NCBI RefSeq assembly: GCF_003286085.1
Contig: NW_020825716.1
Coordinates: 1 to 64,000, forward strand
DNA length: 64,000 nucleotides
Source: Drosophila persimilis
Lineage: Eukaryota > Arthropoda > Insecta > Diptera > Drosophilidae
Direction of reading: 5' to 3'
Shown: in pieces, positions 43,028-55,825 of the stretch
Position numbering within the stretch: the stretch's first letter is position 1
Layout of the letters: the number at the start of each line of letters is the position of its first letter
Notes under the pieces: model-generated
Database searches by the model: none
What the model was told of the DNA's origin: nothing
The model's input: the letters and a program-made list of their open reading frames with translations, nothing else
Translations under genes and position numbers: made by a program

Positions 43028-43204
43028 CTACACATAAATGTACTCAAAAATATTTGTAATGCGGCCCAAGGCGTTCAATGGGTCTGGTGGGGTGGTGTCC
43101 TCGGTGGACTGGTGGGCTGAAAAGTAACCTCTTTGACCGCCAAAGTGCTCTGCTATCGCAAACAAGATTACGGTGCCTATTAGTCCATGTTTCATGTAGT
43201 ACAT
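43028..43204 (-). CDS. Candidate 58-residue small membrane protein
   Basis: ATG at 43204 (a second ATG at 43195) to TAG at 43028. The product starts MYYMKHGLIGTVILFAIAEH: a single hydrophobic segment (residues 7-18), then a polar, proline-containing tail (TTPPDPLNALGRITNIFEY). It is upstream of, and in the same orientation as, the CYHR1-like gene, 254 bp away. A TTTTCAG acceptor-like site at about 42937 could add a further exon. No family recognised; the length alone is weak evidence, but composition and hydrophobic layout look like a real short protein. Confidence 0.42.
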   Translation of the reverse strand: MYYMKHGLIGTVILFAIAEHFGGQRGYFSAHQSTEDTTPPDPLNALGRITNIFEYIYV

Positions 43205-44514
43205 GTCAAATTAGATATGTTGCTGACCTGTTTTTTTATATTTTTTTTTAATTTTTTTTTTTTTATTTGATCGCTGCTGAAGCGAATTGTTTTTTGAGTA
43301 GCAAAACAGGAAGGAAATTAACGATAAGTTGGATGAAAAGAATGGGGCTAATGATCCTTCGATTCACACCGACTCATCAAAACAAAATTCAGCCCGCGTG
43401 AGGAGATCACCGACGGCGCGGAGGAGACCTTTTGGAAAATATTTTTCGGACGGGATCAAATAGTTGGATAATCACTGCAACGAGTGTCTATGAATGAGTG
43501 ACCTAAAAGGGGCTACATTGAATAAAATAGTCGGGGTAGTCGGGGTCGGGCAAACAAATAGCTGTGAAAATTGGATTTTTCTCCACGCCATCGGAGCGTA
43601 TCGGAAGCAGGCTAAGGCTATGGTGGATAATGCCAAATTGTTGCTTAGACACTTTCGATACGAGTACGAGTACGAGTACTGACAAACATTCCTCAACCGC
43701 TCCTTGTGTAAATACGAGTAAATATATTGAGTATAAATAGATCGATTGGCATTTCTGTGTGCAATTCCTATGGCATTTTTGTGTGAAATTTGTGAATGTT
43801 CAAGAAGAATGCAAGAATGCTCTTGCTCAGAGCTTTTCTTATGCAAACGCATCGGGGCTCTTACTCATCCTGCCTCGAACTTTGGTGTGTGCTCATGGAG
43901 GTGTTTGTAACAGGTGTAGCAAAATGTATCACACGAATGGGCAAATAGATTGGCCTCAAGCCTCGGAACAGAGAGAAGCAAATGGATGTGTTCGGAAATG
44001 TGTAACGGTTGCATATCGGGTATATCGCATGCAATAACCTTGGGCCAATTATCGGTGCATGGCATAGCATAGTTGGGGTGGGTGCAGGCAAGCTCTAGGT
44101 AGGGAACAGCTGAACTAAGCTTCCGTAAGTGCTGTGCAGCGCATCGCAACGGAGCTTTCGAATCCGAGCATTAAGATCGGTAAGCTCTTATTTAAGCAGT
44201 GCAAAGCACCAGAGCGTTCTCTTTTGAAAATTTGAATCTGTGCCGCCGGTGATTATCTCCGCGTCGGTAGCAAATATATATCTAAATCGACCACGTGTAA
44301 GCACCCCAAAGAAAACCCCAAAGAAAAAAAATCCAAATAACTTCTCAGAAAGACAAACCGAAACCGAATAAAACGGAACTGTGAAAATCCCACGCGGTGT
44401 GCGCTTCGCAAAACTCGGACTAAATTAATAGCCGTGCGCCGAGAAAACTGGCAAGTGCATATTTGCCGCGCCTCGCCACCAAGTGTCTTTTTTTTTGTTG
44501 CAAACCCGTGCGTC
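43205..44514. other. Non-coding stretch upstream of the CYHR1-like gene
   Basis: Contains an A/T homopolymer-rich block (43231-43267), a GAGTAC repeat (43660-43680) and a TATA-like TATTTAAG at 44189-44196. No protein family is recognisable on either strand; open frames of 60-130 codons look accidental. It may include upstream exons of neighbouring genes. Confidence 0.3.
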
Positions 44515-44869
44515 GAGCGGTAGCCCACCCAGCTCTCCCCAAAGTTCTGTCACCCCCACACCAAACTCCACCCTTGACGGGAGTACTCTTCGGGAGTCGA
44601 CCTTGGGTGGGGCCCGAGATTTTTGTCTCGCTTTGGAATCGGTGGAGAGTCCCACCCTGCCCGGCTACATAACCTTGTAAGGAAGCTATCCTGGGCTGGG
44701 GTAAATGTCTCAGTCCACTCCAGGGTCGAAATTACAGCAATATTTATAATTTGCCGGGACCGGACGATGGGGACGGGGGCGGCCGTCCCCGCGACGGGAG
44801 CGATCGTAGCGTGGGACGTGGCAGTCGGTTTCACCGAGAGCACTCAGGCTATCGCCGGATAGCTCCTTC
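44515..44869. other. GC-rich segment before the minisatellite
   Basis: Short open frames on both strands (for example 44623-44862 plus) without recognised family. It merges into the repeat array, so it is probably the non-repeated start of the same unknown element. Confidence 0.25.
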
Positions 44870-46095
44870 AGGACTCCATCGAACTCAGAATTAATACGAT
44901 GGTCTTTGCTATGCGATAATACCGACAGGTATCGCCGGACAGTACTTACGGGACCCCGCCGGCCTAAGAATTACTACGACGCGGAAAGGGGGGTTTTGCT
45001 ATGCGGAAATACCGACAAGTATCGCCGAGAGTTCCTAGGCTATCGCCGGACGGTACTTACGGGACCCTGTCGGCCTAAGAATTACTACGACGCTGAAAGG
45101 GGGACTTTGCTATGCGGAAATACCGACAAGTATCGCCGAGAGTTCCTAGGCTATCGCCGGACGGTACTTACGGGACCCTTTCGGCCTAAGAATTACTACG
45201 ACGCGGAAAGGGGTGCTTTGCTTTGAGGAAATACCGACAAGAGCCGAGAGTACCTAGGCTATCGCCGGACGGTACTTACGGGACTCTGTCGGCCTAAGAA
45301 TTACTACGCCGCGCGTAAGGGGGCTTCACTATGCGGAAATACCGACAGGCATCACCGAGTGCCTAGGCTATCGCCGGATAGAACTACTACGAAGCTGAAG
45401 AGGGCCGACAGGTATCGCCGAGAGTACCTAGGCAATCGCCGGACAGTACTTCCGGGACCCTGCCGGTCTACTGGGATCATACAGGGCGCCAACAGATGTC
45501 GCCGAGAGCGCATAGGCTACCGCCGGATAACACTTACGGGACCTTGTCGGGCTAAGAATTACTACGCGAGTCGGGGATATCGATAAGCATCGCCGAAAGT
45601 GCCTAGGCAATCGCCGGATAGCACTTACACTATCGAACTAAGAATTACTACGAGGGTCCGGGATAACGACAAGCATCGCCGAGAGTGCCTAGGCAATCGC
45701 CGGATAGCACTTACGGGATACTGTCGAACTAAGAATTACTACGAATACGGGAATACCGACGAATATCGCCGAGAGTGCCTAGGCAATCGCCGGATAGCAC
45801 TCACGGGACACTATCGGGCTAAACATTACTGCGAAAGTCTTTATCATACAGGAAATCGCCGGACAGCACCTTCGGGACCCTGGGAACTACTGGGATCAGG
45901 CGAGACACCAACAGGCGTCACCGGGAGCGCTTAGACGATCGTCGGATAGCGGCCTCGGACCCTTCGGGGTCACAAACTACTGGAGGGAATCATGCGGGGG
46001 GAACGCCGACAGGTGTCACCGAGTACGCCTAGGCAATCGCCGGACAGCGACCTCAGGATCCCGTTGGGCTACTAAAAACTGGAGGGAATCACGCG
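44870..46095. repeat. Minisatellite, 111-bp units grading into 86-91-bp and irregular units
   Basis: Core words ATCGCCGGA, TACTTACGGGACC and CTAAGAATTACTACG recur. TAAGAATTACTACG starts at 44965, 45076, 45187 and 45295 (spacing 111, 111, 108), then at 45553, 45639 and 45730 (86, 91). Units become degenerate towards 46095. In the first part 111 bp keeps a reading frame of 37 codons (44906-45226). Confidence 0.88.
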
Positions 46096-46379
46096 GGGCC
46101 CCGACGGGCATCCGGAGCGAATACGGGTCACCACGTGGGTGCAGCCAAAGAGGGAGACTCGGGAAAGAGGCGTGAGGAAGGGCAGAGAAGATGAAGCCCC
46201 GGGCTTCCAGGTTCCCTAGTGTATAGATTGTTGGTGGTCGTGCTATGTTTCTGTTATATTACATTTCACTTTATTCTTTCTTGGTTCCCTACCTATCGCA
46301 CCGCTCAGCAGCCCGTATACACGTCTAGAGACTCGCTTACCCCTGAACTCCCACGCTTGTACTCGTCGAAATCCTCCTC
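46096..46379. other. Unassigned segment after the minisatellite
   Basis: A purine-rich part (46140-46200), then AT-rich DNA. A minus-strand frame (46536-46243) crosses the 36-bp repeats but is not recognised. Confidence 0.25.
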
Positions 46380-46482
46380 TTCCCCGTGAGTGCAGCGTCG
46401 ATGCAGGATCCCCTCTCCGTAAGTGTGGTATCGATGCAGGGTCTTCTCTCCGTAAGTACAGCGTCGATGCAGGATCTTCCTC
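46380..46482. repeat. 36-bp tandem repeat, three copies
   Basis: CTCTCCGTAAGT followed by AGCGTCGATGCAGGATC-like sequence, repeated about three times with a 36-bp step. On the minus strand it reads as a 12-residue repeat (EDPASTLYLRR-like). Confidence 0.75.
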
Positions 46483-46589
46483 GTACCACTGATCGCGTTG
46501 GCGTGGATCTGGTCCGCCACGAGTTTTACTTCGCAAGCCACTCGAATTTTATCCGCATCCATCTCCTTCCGCGTTTCCCAGCTCCCAGC

Positions 46590-46746
46590 TCCTTTGTGTG
46601 GGCGGTAGGGGGTAGGGCGAAATTCTGAGATATACGTTTTAAAGTGAGATCTAACAGAAGTGCGGATACCAAATTTGGTTACTCTAGCCTTAATAGTCTC
46701 TGAGATTTGTGGATGCCCCAGATACTCATTTTGAGTATCGGGTATA
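46590..46746 (+). mobile_element. DINE-1 fragment with internal deletion
   Basis: Middle block (GTAGGGGGTAGGGCGAAATTC) joined to the 3' end (ACTCATTTTGAGTATCGGGTATA). Left edge of the tandem array. Confidence 0.8.
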
Positions 46747-48041
46747 ACTAGGCCGTAAAAAATTCGAGTTGAAGATCTTGTGAGCTTTGATAAAGCTTAT
46801 CAACAGCTGTTTTGCGACCAAGCGGCAACGCTTTGATATGCAATTTTTCTGCCGTGCACTATATTTTCTTAAATATTGCTGTCTGGACCATAGAAGACCA
46901 TAGAAAGTGTGAAAACGTGGGTTGCTGTTTTTAGTAGTCCCAGCCTCTTTCTTTCTCTCCTCGTGACCGTCAGAGTGACCGGCCGTGGAAAAAAAAGTCT
47001 TGTAGAGCTGACCCAGTTCTCTAAACCAAGGTCAAGCCAAAGTCAAAGCCTAGTGCAAGTGCCAAGTGCGGCTCAAAGTGATGATTTAATTTGAGTGGAC
47101 GCGCCAGTTATATATCGTCAATACTGGGGCAGCCGTTCGACCATTGGAAAACGAACGCCCACAGTTCAGTAAAATTTTTTCGATCAGTGGTGTAATTCTG
47201 TTGCGGTAATCCACCCAGCTACAGAGACCCGTTGAAAAATTTCTGTTCTTTCCGCGTAGGATTAGCACCACTAGTATCTACGTATTACAACGCTGGTCTA
47301 GAAGTTACGAATTGGTTATTCCCGGACACCTCTATTGGCCACGTGCCCGTACCACCGGTTTAACCCCCATCTGAAAAGAATGAATGTGCGGTAACTATTC
47401 GTTGGTCTTCAACCATGATCACGGTTTTATACATGCATTTCTATATACCTACTACTAATCAGTTTTATAGATTTAAGATCATTATACCCTACCTCGCCCT
47501 TATGATATTCCTTCCCCAGTATATTCTGTATAGTAATACCCAATAAATGTAAGACAATATCTAATAGCAGGCTTATTTGAAGGGATCCTGACTGTTAATA
47601 GGTGGCCCTGAAGGATCAATGGTAGGGTGGGCGTTCTCGCCAATGAGCGATACGCAGCCGACAAAGATCTGACCGGTGATCTTCTTCGTTTACGTATCCA
47701 TGCTGATCTGTCCTTTGACCCCCTGTAATCCCGTTTCTAGTATCCTTTCCATACTCGTACGCGATTTTTTTTTATATAAATTCTTATCTCGACCATTTGC
47801 CAGAGCTCTAATATGGGTAGTAAAATGTCCTCCATGTCCACATAGTATACTACATAGTCTATAACTCTACTTTGAGCACTCTACTTCACTCCACTCTCTT
47901 ATCTGAGCGGACCGGGACGTACGCTTCTAAGCACTTGACCTCGGTTTCATCTCGGCTGCGACGCAAACGAGCTGTCGCTATGAGTACTCAAGTCAACGTT
48001 CTTCAGTAAAGAGCAGCACCAGTAAAACAACTAAAAAAACC
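46747..48041 (+). repeat. Array segment 1 (LTR plus promoter)
   Basis: Matches 33316-34620. It keeps TAGAAGTTACGAATTGGTTA (47298) that the gene-proximal copy lost, and also AATAGCAGGCTTATTTGAAG. Within the promoter, about 37 bp next to CACTTGACCT are missing. Confidence 0.88.
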
Positions 48042-48964
48042 AACGAGGGGGAACGTTGTGAGTTGCTGCGGACACCGCAACTCTAACGTTATACCCGATA
48101 CTAAGTCAGTATGGCTCTCTCCGGCAGATGCCGCTTATATTAAACGACACGACCAAAGAGTGCGTGCGAGAGAAGACAGAAAATCAGTCTGAGCGTGACG
48201 TCGGGCGCTGCGTAGCCAGTGCAATTGATTTGTTCCCTTTGGCTAAAAAAAATGATCTGATCTCTGAGATTGTGGATGCCCCAGATTTTCGTCCTTTGCG
48301 GGGGCGCAAGGGGGTGTGGCGAAATTTGGACACAGAAACGGTCAAGGTCCGATATCACAGGAGTGTGGATACCAAATTTTGGTTGCTCTGGCTCTTATAG
48401 GTTCTGAGATCCTTGAAACTCATATTTTGCAATTGGCAAAACCGGACCATGAATCCTGTGTGTTAGAGAGAGGACAGAGCGAGAAAGAATGAAATTGTTT
48501 TCTTGATTCTGGCTATAATAATTATACGATCTGGTTGAGATTTTACATTCTAGAACATATAAACATCCTCTACGATTCTGAATTTTTGGCTTTATCGTAT
48601 CTTTAAAAAATGGTGGGTGCCACAGATTTTCGCCCTTTGTGGGGGCGGAAGTGGGCGGGACGAAGTTCTGACTATTTTTGTAGCCGTGACAAATCACAGA
48701 AGTCTGGATCCAAAGCATTGTTGCTCTAGCTCTTATAGTCTTGAGCAGTAGGCGCTGAAGGGGACGGACGGACGGACGGACGGACGGACGGACGGACGAC
48801 GGACGGACGGACAGACAGACAGGGCTCAATCGACTCGGCTATTGATGCTGATCAAGAATATATATACTTTATGGGGTCGGAAACGATTCCTTCTGGACGT
48901 TACACACATCCACTTTTACCACAAATCTAATATACCCCAATACTCATTTTGAGTATCGGGTATA
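48042..48964 (+). mobile_element. DINE-1, array copy 1
   Basis: Begins AACGAGGGGGAACGTTGTG, with the 5' hairpin stem GAGTTGC/GCAACTC, and ends with the ATACTCA/TGAGTAT hairpin and CGGGTATA; has a (GGAC)n run at 48765-48810. Confidence 0.88.
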
Positions 48965-50040
48965 ACTAGGCCGTAAAAAAATTCGAGTTGAAGATCTTGT
49001 GAGCTTTGATAAAGCTTATCAACAGGCTGTTTTGGCGACCAAGACGGCAACGCTTTGATATGCAATTTTTCTGCCGTGCACTATATTTCATTAAATATTG
49101 CTGTGTCTGGATCCCGTATAACAGAAGAAGACCATAGAAGTGTGGGAAAACGTGGGGTTGCTGTGTTGCGCCAGTTATATATCGTCAATACTGGGGCATA
49201 GCCGTTCGACCATTTGGAAAACGAACGCCCACAGTGCAGTAAAATTTTTCGTATCAGTGGTGTAATTCTGTTGAGGTAATTATCCACCCAGCTACAGCTA
49301 CCCGTTGAAAAATTTCTGTTCTTTCCGCGTAGGATTAGCACCACTAGTATCTACGTATTACAACGCTGGTCTAGAAGTTACGAATTGGTTATTCCCGGAC
49401 ACCTCTATTGGCCACGTGCCCGTACCACCGGTTTAACCCCCATCTGAAAAGAATGAATGTGCGGTAACTATTCGTTGGTCTTCAACCATGATCACGGTTT
49501 TATACATGCATTTATATATACCTACTACTAATCAGTTTTATAGATTTAAGATCATTATGATATTCCTTCCCCAGTATATGCTGTATAGTAATACCCATAA
49601 ATGTAAGACAATATCGAATAGCAGCTTATTTGAAGGGATCCTGACTGTTAATAGGTGGCCCTGAAGGATCATGGTAGGGTGGGCGTCTCGCCAATGAGCG
49701 ATACCGCAGCCGACAAAGATCTGACCGGTGATCTTCTTCGTTTACGTATCCATGCTGATCTGTCCCTTTGACCCCCTGTATCCCGTTTCCTAGTATCCTT
49801 TCCATACTCGTACGCGATTTTTTTATATAAATTCTTATCTCGACCATTTGCCAAGCTCTAAATGGGTAGTAAATGTCCTCCATGCCCACATAGTATACTA
49901 CTAGTCTAACTCTACTTTGAGCACTCTACTTGAGCTGCAAACGACACGCTGATGAGTAACGCAAAACGAGCTGTCGCTATGAGTACTCAAGTCAACGTTC
50001 TTCAGTAAGAGCAGCACCAGTAAACAAACTAAAAACCAAA
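48965..50040 (+). repeat. Array segment 2 (LTR plus promoter, internally deleted)
   Basis: About 210 bp are missing from the LTR part near 49165 (after GGGTTGCTGT), and the promoter part is rearranged near 49928 (GAGCTGCAAACGACACGCTG). The core TATGAGTA and TTCAGT are kept. Confidence 0.85.
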
Positions 50041-50244
50041 CGCACACTACAGTTATACCCGATACTAAGTCAGTATGGCTCTCCTCCGGCAGATGCCGCT
50101 TATATTAAACGACACGACAAAGAGTGCGTGCGAGAGAGACAGAAAATCAGTCTGAGCGTGACGTCGGGCGCTGCGTAGCCAGTGCAAATTGATTTGTTCC
50201 CTTTGGCTATAAAAATGATCTGATCTCTGAGATTTGTGGATGCC
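50041..50244 (+). mobile_element. DINE-1, array copy 2, 3' truncated
   Basis: The 5' end is altered (CGCACACTACAGTTATACCC) and the body stops at GATTTGTGGATGCC, directly joined to the next LTR segment. Confidence 0.82.
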
Positions 50245-51398
50245 GATTTGCGACCAAGCGGCAACGCTTTGATATGCAATTTTTCTGCCGTGCACTATAT
50301 TTTATAAAATATTGCTGTGTCTGGATCCTGTATACAGAAAAGACCATAGAAAGTGTGGGAAAACGTGGGTTGCTGTTTTTAGTAGACCCAGCCTCTTTCT
50401 TTCTCTCCTCGTGACCGTCAGAGTGACCGGCCGTGGAAAAAAAAAGTCTTGTAGAGCTGACCCAGTTCTCTAAACCAAGGTCAAGCCAAAGTCAAAGCCT
50501 AGTGCAAGTGCCAAGTGCGGCTCAAAGTGATGATTTAATTTGAGTGGACGCGCCAGTTATATATCGTCAATACTGGGGCAGCCGTTCGACCATTTGGAAA
50601 ACGAACGCCCACAGTTCAGTAAAATTTTTCGATCAGTGGTGTAATTCTGTTGAGGTAATCCACCCAGCTACAGAGACCCGTTGAAAAATTTCTGTTCTTT
50701 CCGCGTAGGATTAGCACCACTAGTATCTACGTGTTACAACGCTGGTCTAGAAGTTACGGATTGGTTATTCCCGGACACCTCGTGCCCGTACCACCGGTTT
50801 AACCCCCATCTGAAAAGAATGAATGTGCGGTAACTATTCGTTGGTCTTCAACCATGATCACGGTTTTATACATGCATTTATATATACCTACTACTAATCA
50901 GTTTTATAGATTTAAGATCATTATGATATTCCTTCCCCAGTATATGCTGTATAGTAATACCCTATAAATGTAAGACAATATCGAATAGCAGTCTTATTTG
51001 AAGGGATCCTGACTGTTAATAGGTGGCCCTGAAGGATCATGGTAGGGTGGGCGTTCTCGCCAATGAGCGATACCGCAGCCGACAAAGATCTGACCGGTGA
51101 TCTTCTTCGTTTACGTATCCATGCTGATCTGTCCTTTGACCCCCTGTATCCCGTTTCCTAGTATCCTTTCCATACTCGTACGCGATTTTTTTATATAAAT
51201 TCTTATCTCGACCATTTGCCAAAACTCTAAATGGGTAGTAAAATGTCCTCCATGCCCACATAGTATACTACTTAGTCTATAACTCTACTTTGAGCACTCG
51301 GTTTCATCTCGGCTGCGATGCAAAACGAGCTGTCGCTATGAGTACTCAAGTCAACGTTCTTCAGTAAAGAGCAGCACCAGTAAAACAAACTAAAAACC
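50245..51398 (+). repeat. Array segment 3 (LTR plus promoter, 5' truncated)
   Basis: Starts at TTTGCGACCAAGC inside the LTR. The promoter part has lost the CTCTACTTCACTCC...GGCTCT block (GAGCACTCGGTTTC at 51293). Core promoter words kept. Confidence 0.86.
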
Positions 51399-52496
51399 AA
51401 CGAGGGGGAACGTTGTGAGTTGCTGCGGACACCGCAACTCTACAGTTATACCCGATACTAAGTCAGTATGGCTCTCCTCCGGCAGACGCTGCTAATATTG
51501 AACGACACGACAAAGAATGCGTGCGAGAGAGACAGAAAATCAGTCTGAGCGTGACGTCGGGCGCTGCGTAGCCAGTGCAAATTGATTTCTTGCTTTTGGC
51601 TACAAAAATAATCCAATCTGGTCCAGATTCAGCAAGCTGATAGATATTGTCGCTATCTATGATTCTGCGTTTTTAGTTTTCTCGAATCTGCAATAATGTG
51701 GATGTCGAATGTGGATGCAACAGATTTTCGTCCTTTGTGTGGGCTGTAGGGGGTAGGGCGAAATTCTGAGATATACGTTTTAAAGTGAGATCTAACAGAA
51801 GTGCGGATACCAAATTTGGTTACTCTAGCCTTAATAGTCTCTGAGATCTGTGGATGCCCCAGATTTTCGTCCTTTGCGGGGGCGCAAGGGGGTGTGGCGA
51901 AATTTGGACACGAAACGGTCAAGGTCCGATATCACGGAGTGTGGATACCAAATTTGCTCTGGCTCTTATAGGTTCTGAGATCCTTGAACTCATATTTTGC
52001 AATTGGCAAAACCGACCATGAATCCTGTGTGTTAGAGAGAGACAGAGCGAGAAAGAATGAAATTGTTTTTGATTCTGGCTATAATAATTATACGATCTGG
52101 TTGAGATTTTACATTCTAGAACATATAAACATCCTCTACGATTCTGAGTTTTTGGCTTTATCGTATCTTTAAAAATGTGGGTGCCACAGATTTTCGTCCT
52201 TTGTGGGGGCGGAAGTGGGCGGGGCGAAGTTCTAAACCATTTTTGTAGCAGACATATCACAGAAGTCTGGATCCAAGCATCGTTGCTCTAGCTCTTATAG
52301 TCTTTGAGCACTAGGCGCTGAAGGGGACGGACGGACGGACGGACAGACAGACAGGGCTCAATCGACTCGGCTATTGATGCTGATCAAGAATATATATACT
52401 TTATGGGGTCGGAAACGATTCCTTCTGGACGTTACACACATCCACTTTTACCACAAATCTAATATACCCCAATACTCATTTTGAGTATCGGGTATA
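51399..52496 (+). mobile_element. DINE-1, array copy 3
   Basis: About 1.1 kb, both ends present. It has the longer middle block (CAGATTCAGCAAGCTGATAG, 51623) shared with copies 5 and 58754, and a short (GGAC)n run at 52326. Confidence 0.88.
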
Positions 52497-53815
52497 ACTA
52501 GGCCGTACAAAAATTCGAGTAGAAGATCTTGTGAGCTTTGATAAAGCTTATCAACAGCTTTGATATGCAATTTTTCTGCTGTGCACTATATTTCATTAAA
52601 TATTGCTGAGTCTGGATCCTGTATAACAGAAGAAGACCATAGAAAGTGTGGGAAAACGTGGGTTGCTGTTTTTAGTAGTCCCAGCCTCTTTCTTTCTCTC
52701 CTCGTGACCGTCAGAGTGACCGGCCGTGGAAAAAAAGTCTTGTAGAGCTGACCCAGTTCTCTAAACCAAGGTCAAGCCAAAGTCAAAGCCTAGTGCAAGT
52801 GCCAAGTGCGGCTCAAAGTGATGATTTAATTTGAGTGGACGCGCCAGTTATATATCGTCAATTCTGGGGCAGCCGTTCGACCATTTGGAAAACGAACGCC
52901 CACAGTTCCGTAAAATTTTTCGATCAGTCGTGTAATTCTGTTGAGGTAATTATCCACCCAGCTACAGAGACCCGTTGAAAAATTTCTGTTCTTTCCGCGT
53001 AGGATTAGCACCACTAGTATCTACGTATTACAACGCTGGTCTAGAAGTTACGGATTGGTTATTCCCGGACACCTCTATTGGCCACGTGCCCGTACCACCG
53101 GTTTAACCCCCATCTGAAAAGAATGAATGTGCGGTAACTGTTCGTTGGTCTTCAACCATGATCACGGTTTTATACATGCATTTATATATACCTACTACTA
53201 ATCAGTTTTTATAGATTTAAGATCATTATACCCTACCTCGCCCTTATGATATTCCTTCCCCAGTATATGCTGTATAGTAATACCCTATAAATGTAAGACA
53301 ATATCGAATAGCAGGCTTATTTGAAGGGATCCTGACTGTTAATAGGTGGCCCTGAAGGATCATGGTAGGGTGGGCGTTCTCGCCAATGACCGATACCGCA
53401 GCCGACAAAGATCTGACCGGTGATCTTCTTCGTTTACGTATCGATGCTGATCTGTCCCTTTGACCCCCTGTATCCCGTTTCCTAGTATCCTTTCCATACT
53501 CGTACGCGATTTTTTTTATATAAATTCTTATCTCGACCATTTGCCAGAGCTCTAAATGGGTAGTAAAATGTCCTCCATGCCCACATAGTATACTACATAG
53601 TCTATAACTCTACTTTGAGAACTCTACTTCACTCCACTCTCTTATCTGAGCGGACCGGGACGTACGCTTCTAAGCACTTGACCTTGATAGTGGCGCCGGT
53701 GATGAGCCCGGCTCTCGGTTTCATCGCGGCTGCGACGCAAAACGAGCTGTCGCTATGAGTACTCAAGTCAACGTTCTTCAGTAAAGAGCAGCAACAGTAA
53801 AACAAACTAAAAACC
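52497..53815 (+). repeat. Array segment 4 (LTR plus promoter)
   Basis: The most complete promoter part of the array, including CTTGACCTTGATAGTGGCGCCGG as at the gene; the LTR part lacks about 25 bp near 52556. Confidence 0.88.
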
Positions 53816-54627
53816 AACGAGGGGGAACGTTGTGAGTACCTGCGGACACCGCAACTCTACAGTTATACCCGATACTAAGTCAGTATGGCTCTCCTCCGGC
53901 AGACGCCGCTTATATTAAACGACACGACAAAGAGTGCGTGCGAGAGAGACAGGAAATCAGTCTGAGCGTGACGTCGGTCGCTGCGTAGCCAGTGCAAATT
54001 GATTTGTTCCCTTTGGCTATAAAAATGATCTGATCTCTGAGATTTGTGGATGCCCCAGATTTTCGTCATTTGAGGGGGCGGAAGGGGTGTGGCGAAATTT
54101 GGACACGAAACGATCAAGGTCCGATATTACAGGAGTGTGGATACCAAATTTGGTTACTCTGGCTCTTATAGGTTCTGAGATCCTTGAACTCAATTTTGCA
54201 ATTGGCAAAACCGACCATGAAACCTGTGTTAGAGAGAGACAGAGAACGAAAGAATGAAATTGTTTTCTTGATTCTGGCTATAATAATTATACGATCTGGT
54301 TGAGATTTTACATTCTAGAACATATAAACATCCTCTACGATTCTGAGTTTTGGCTTTATCGTATCTTTAAAATGTGGGTGCCACAGATTTTCGTCCTTTG
54401 TGGGGCGGAAGTGGGCGGGGCGAAGTTCTGAACTACTTTGCAGTGACGGACGGACGGACGGACGGACGGACGGACAGACAGACAGGGCTCAATCGACTCG
54501 GCTATTGATGCTGATCAAGAATATATATACTTTATGGAGTCGGAAACGATTCCTTCTGGACGTTACACACATCCACTTTTACCACAAATCTAATATACCC
54601 CAATACTCATTTTGAGTATCGGGTATA
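53816..54627 (+). mobile_element. DINE-1, array copy 4
   Basis: Both ends present, shorter middle; (GGAC)n run at 54447-54475. Confidence 0.87.
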
Positions 54628-55825
54628 ACTGGCCGTAGAAAATTCGAGTAGAAGATCTTGTGAGCTTTGATAAAGCTTATCAACAGCTGTTTTGCGACCA
54701 AGCGGCAACGCTTTGATATGCAATTTTTCTGCTGTGCACTATATTTCATTAAATATTGCTGTGTCTGGATCCTGTATAACAGAAGAAGACCATAGAAAGT
54801 GTGGGAAAACGTGGGTTGCTGTTTTTAGTAGTCCCAGCCTCTTTCTTTCTCTCCTCGTGACCGTCAGAGTGACCGGCCGTGGAAAAAAAAGTCTTGTAGA
54901 GCTGACCCAGTTCTCTAAACCAAGGTCAAGCCAAAAAGCCTAGTGCAAGTGCCAAGTGCGGCTCAAAGTGATGATTTAATTTGAGTGGACGCGCCAGTTA
55001 TATATCGTCAATACTGGGGCAGCCGTTCGACCATTTGGAAAACGAACGCCCACAGTTCAGTAAAATTTTTCGATCAGTGGTGTAATTCTGTTGCGGTAAT
55101 CCACCCAGCTACAGAGACCCGTTGAAAAATTTCTGTTCTTTCCGCGTAGGATTAGCACCACTAGTATCTACGTGTTACAACGCTGGTCTAGAAGTTACGG
55201 ATTGGTTATTCCCGGACACCTCGTGCCCGTACCACCGGTTTAACCCCCATCTGAAAAGAATGAATGTGCGGTAACTATTCGTTGGTCTTCAACCATGATC
55301 ACGGTTTTATACATGCATTTATATATACCTACTACTAATCAGTTTTATAGATTTAAGATCATTATGATATTCCTTCCCCAGTATATGCTGTATAGTAAAA
55401 CCCTATAAATGTAAGACAATATCGAATAGCAGTCTTATTTGAAGGGATCCTGACTGTTAATAGGTGGCCCTGAAGGATCATGGTAGGGTGGGCGTTCTCG
55501 CCAATGAGCGATACCGCAGCCGACAAAGATCTGACCGGTGATCTTCTTCGTTTACGTATCCATGCTGATCTGTATCCCGTTTCCTAGTATCCTTTCCATA
55601 CTCGTACGCGATTTTTTTTATATAAATTCTTATCTCGACCATTTGCCAAAACTCTAAATGGGTAGTAAAATGTCCTCCATGCCCACATAGTATACTACTT
55701 AGTCTATAACTCTACTTTGAGCACTCGGTTTCATCTCGGCTGCGATGCAAAACGAGCTGTCGCTATGAGTACTCAAGTCAACGTTCTTCAGTAAAGAGCA
55801 GCACCAGTAAAACAAACTAAAAACC
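54628..55825 (+). repeat. Array segment 5 (LTR plus promoter)
   Basis: Same promoter deletion (GAGCACTCGGTTTC) as segment 3, so segments 3 and 5 share a more recent ancestor. Confidence 0.87.

Noticed and set aside
43872..44149. Overlapping open frames on both strands as a gene
   Set aside because: No recognised domain, no clear start context, and both strands are open to a similar length, as expected by chance.
44515..46095. CRISPR-like array
   Set aside because: Repeat spacing is regular but there are no constant repeats with unique spacers; adjoining units are similar throughout, as in a minisatellite, and the DNA is animal.
47676..50295. Minus-strand frames in the array such as YKKIAYEYGKDTRKRDTGGQR as proteins
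   Set aside because: They recur with the promoter segment and frameshift freely between copies; this is non-coding upstream DNA.
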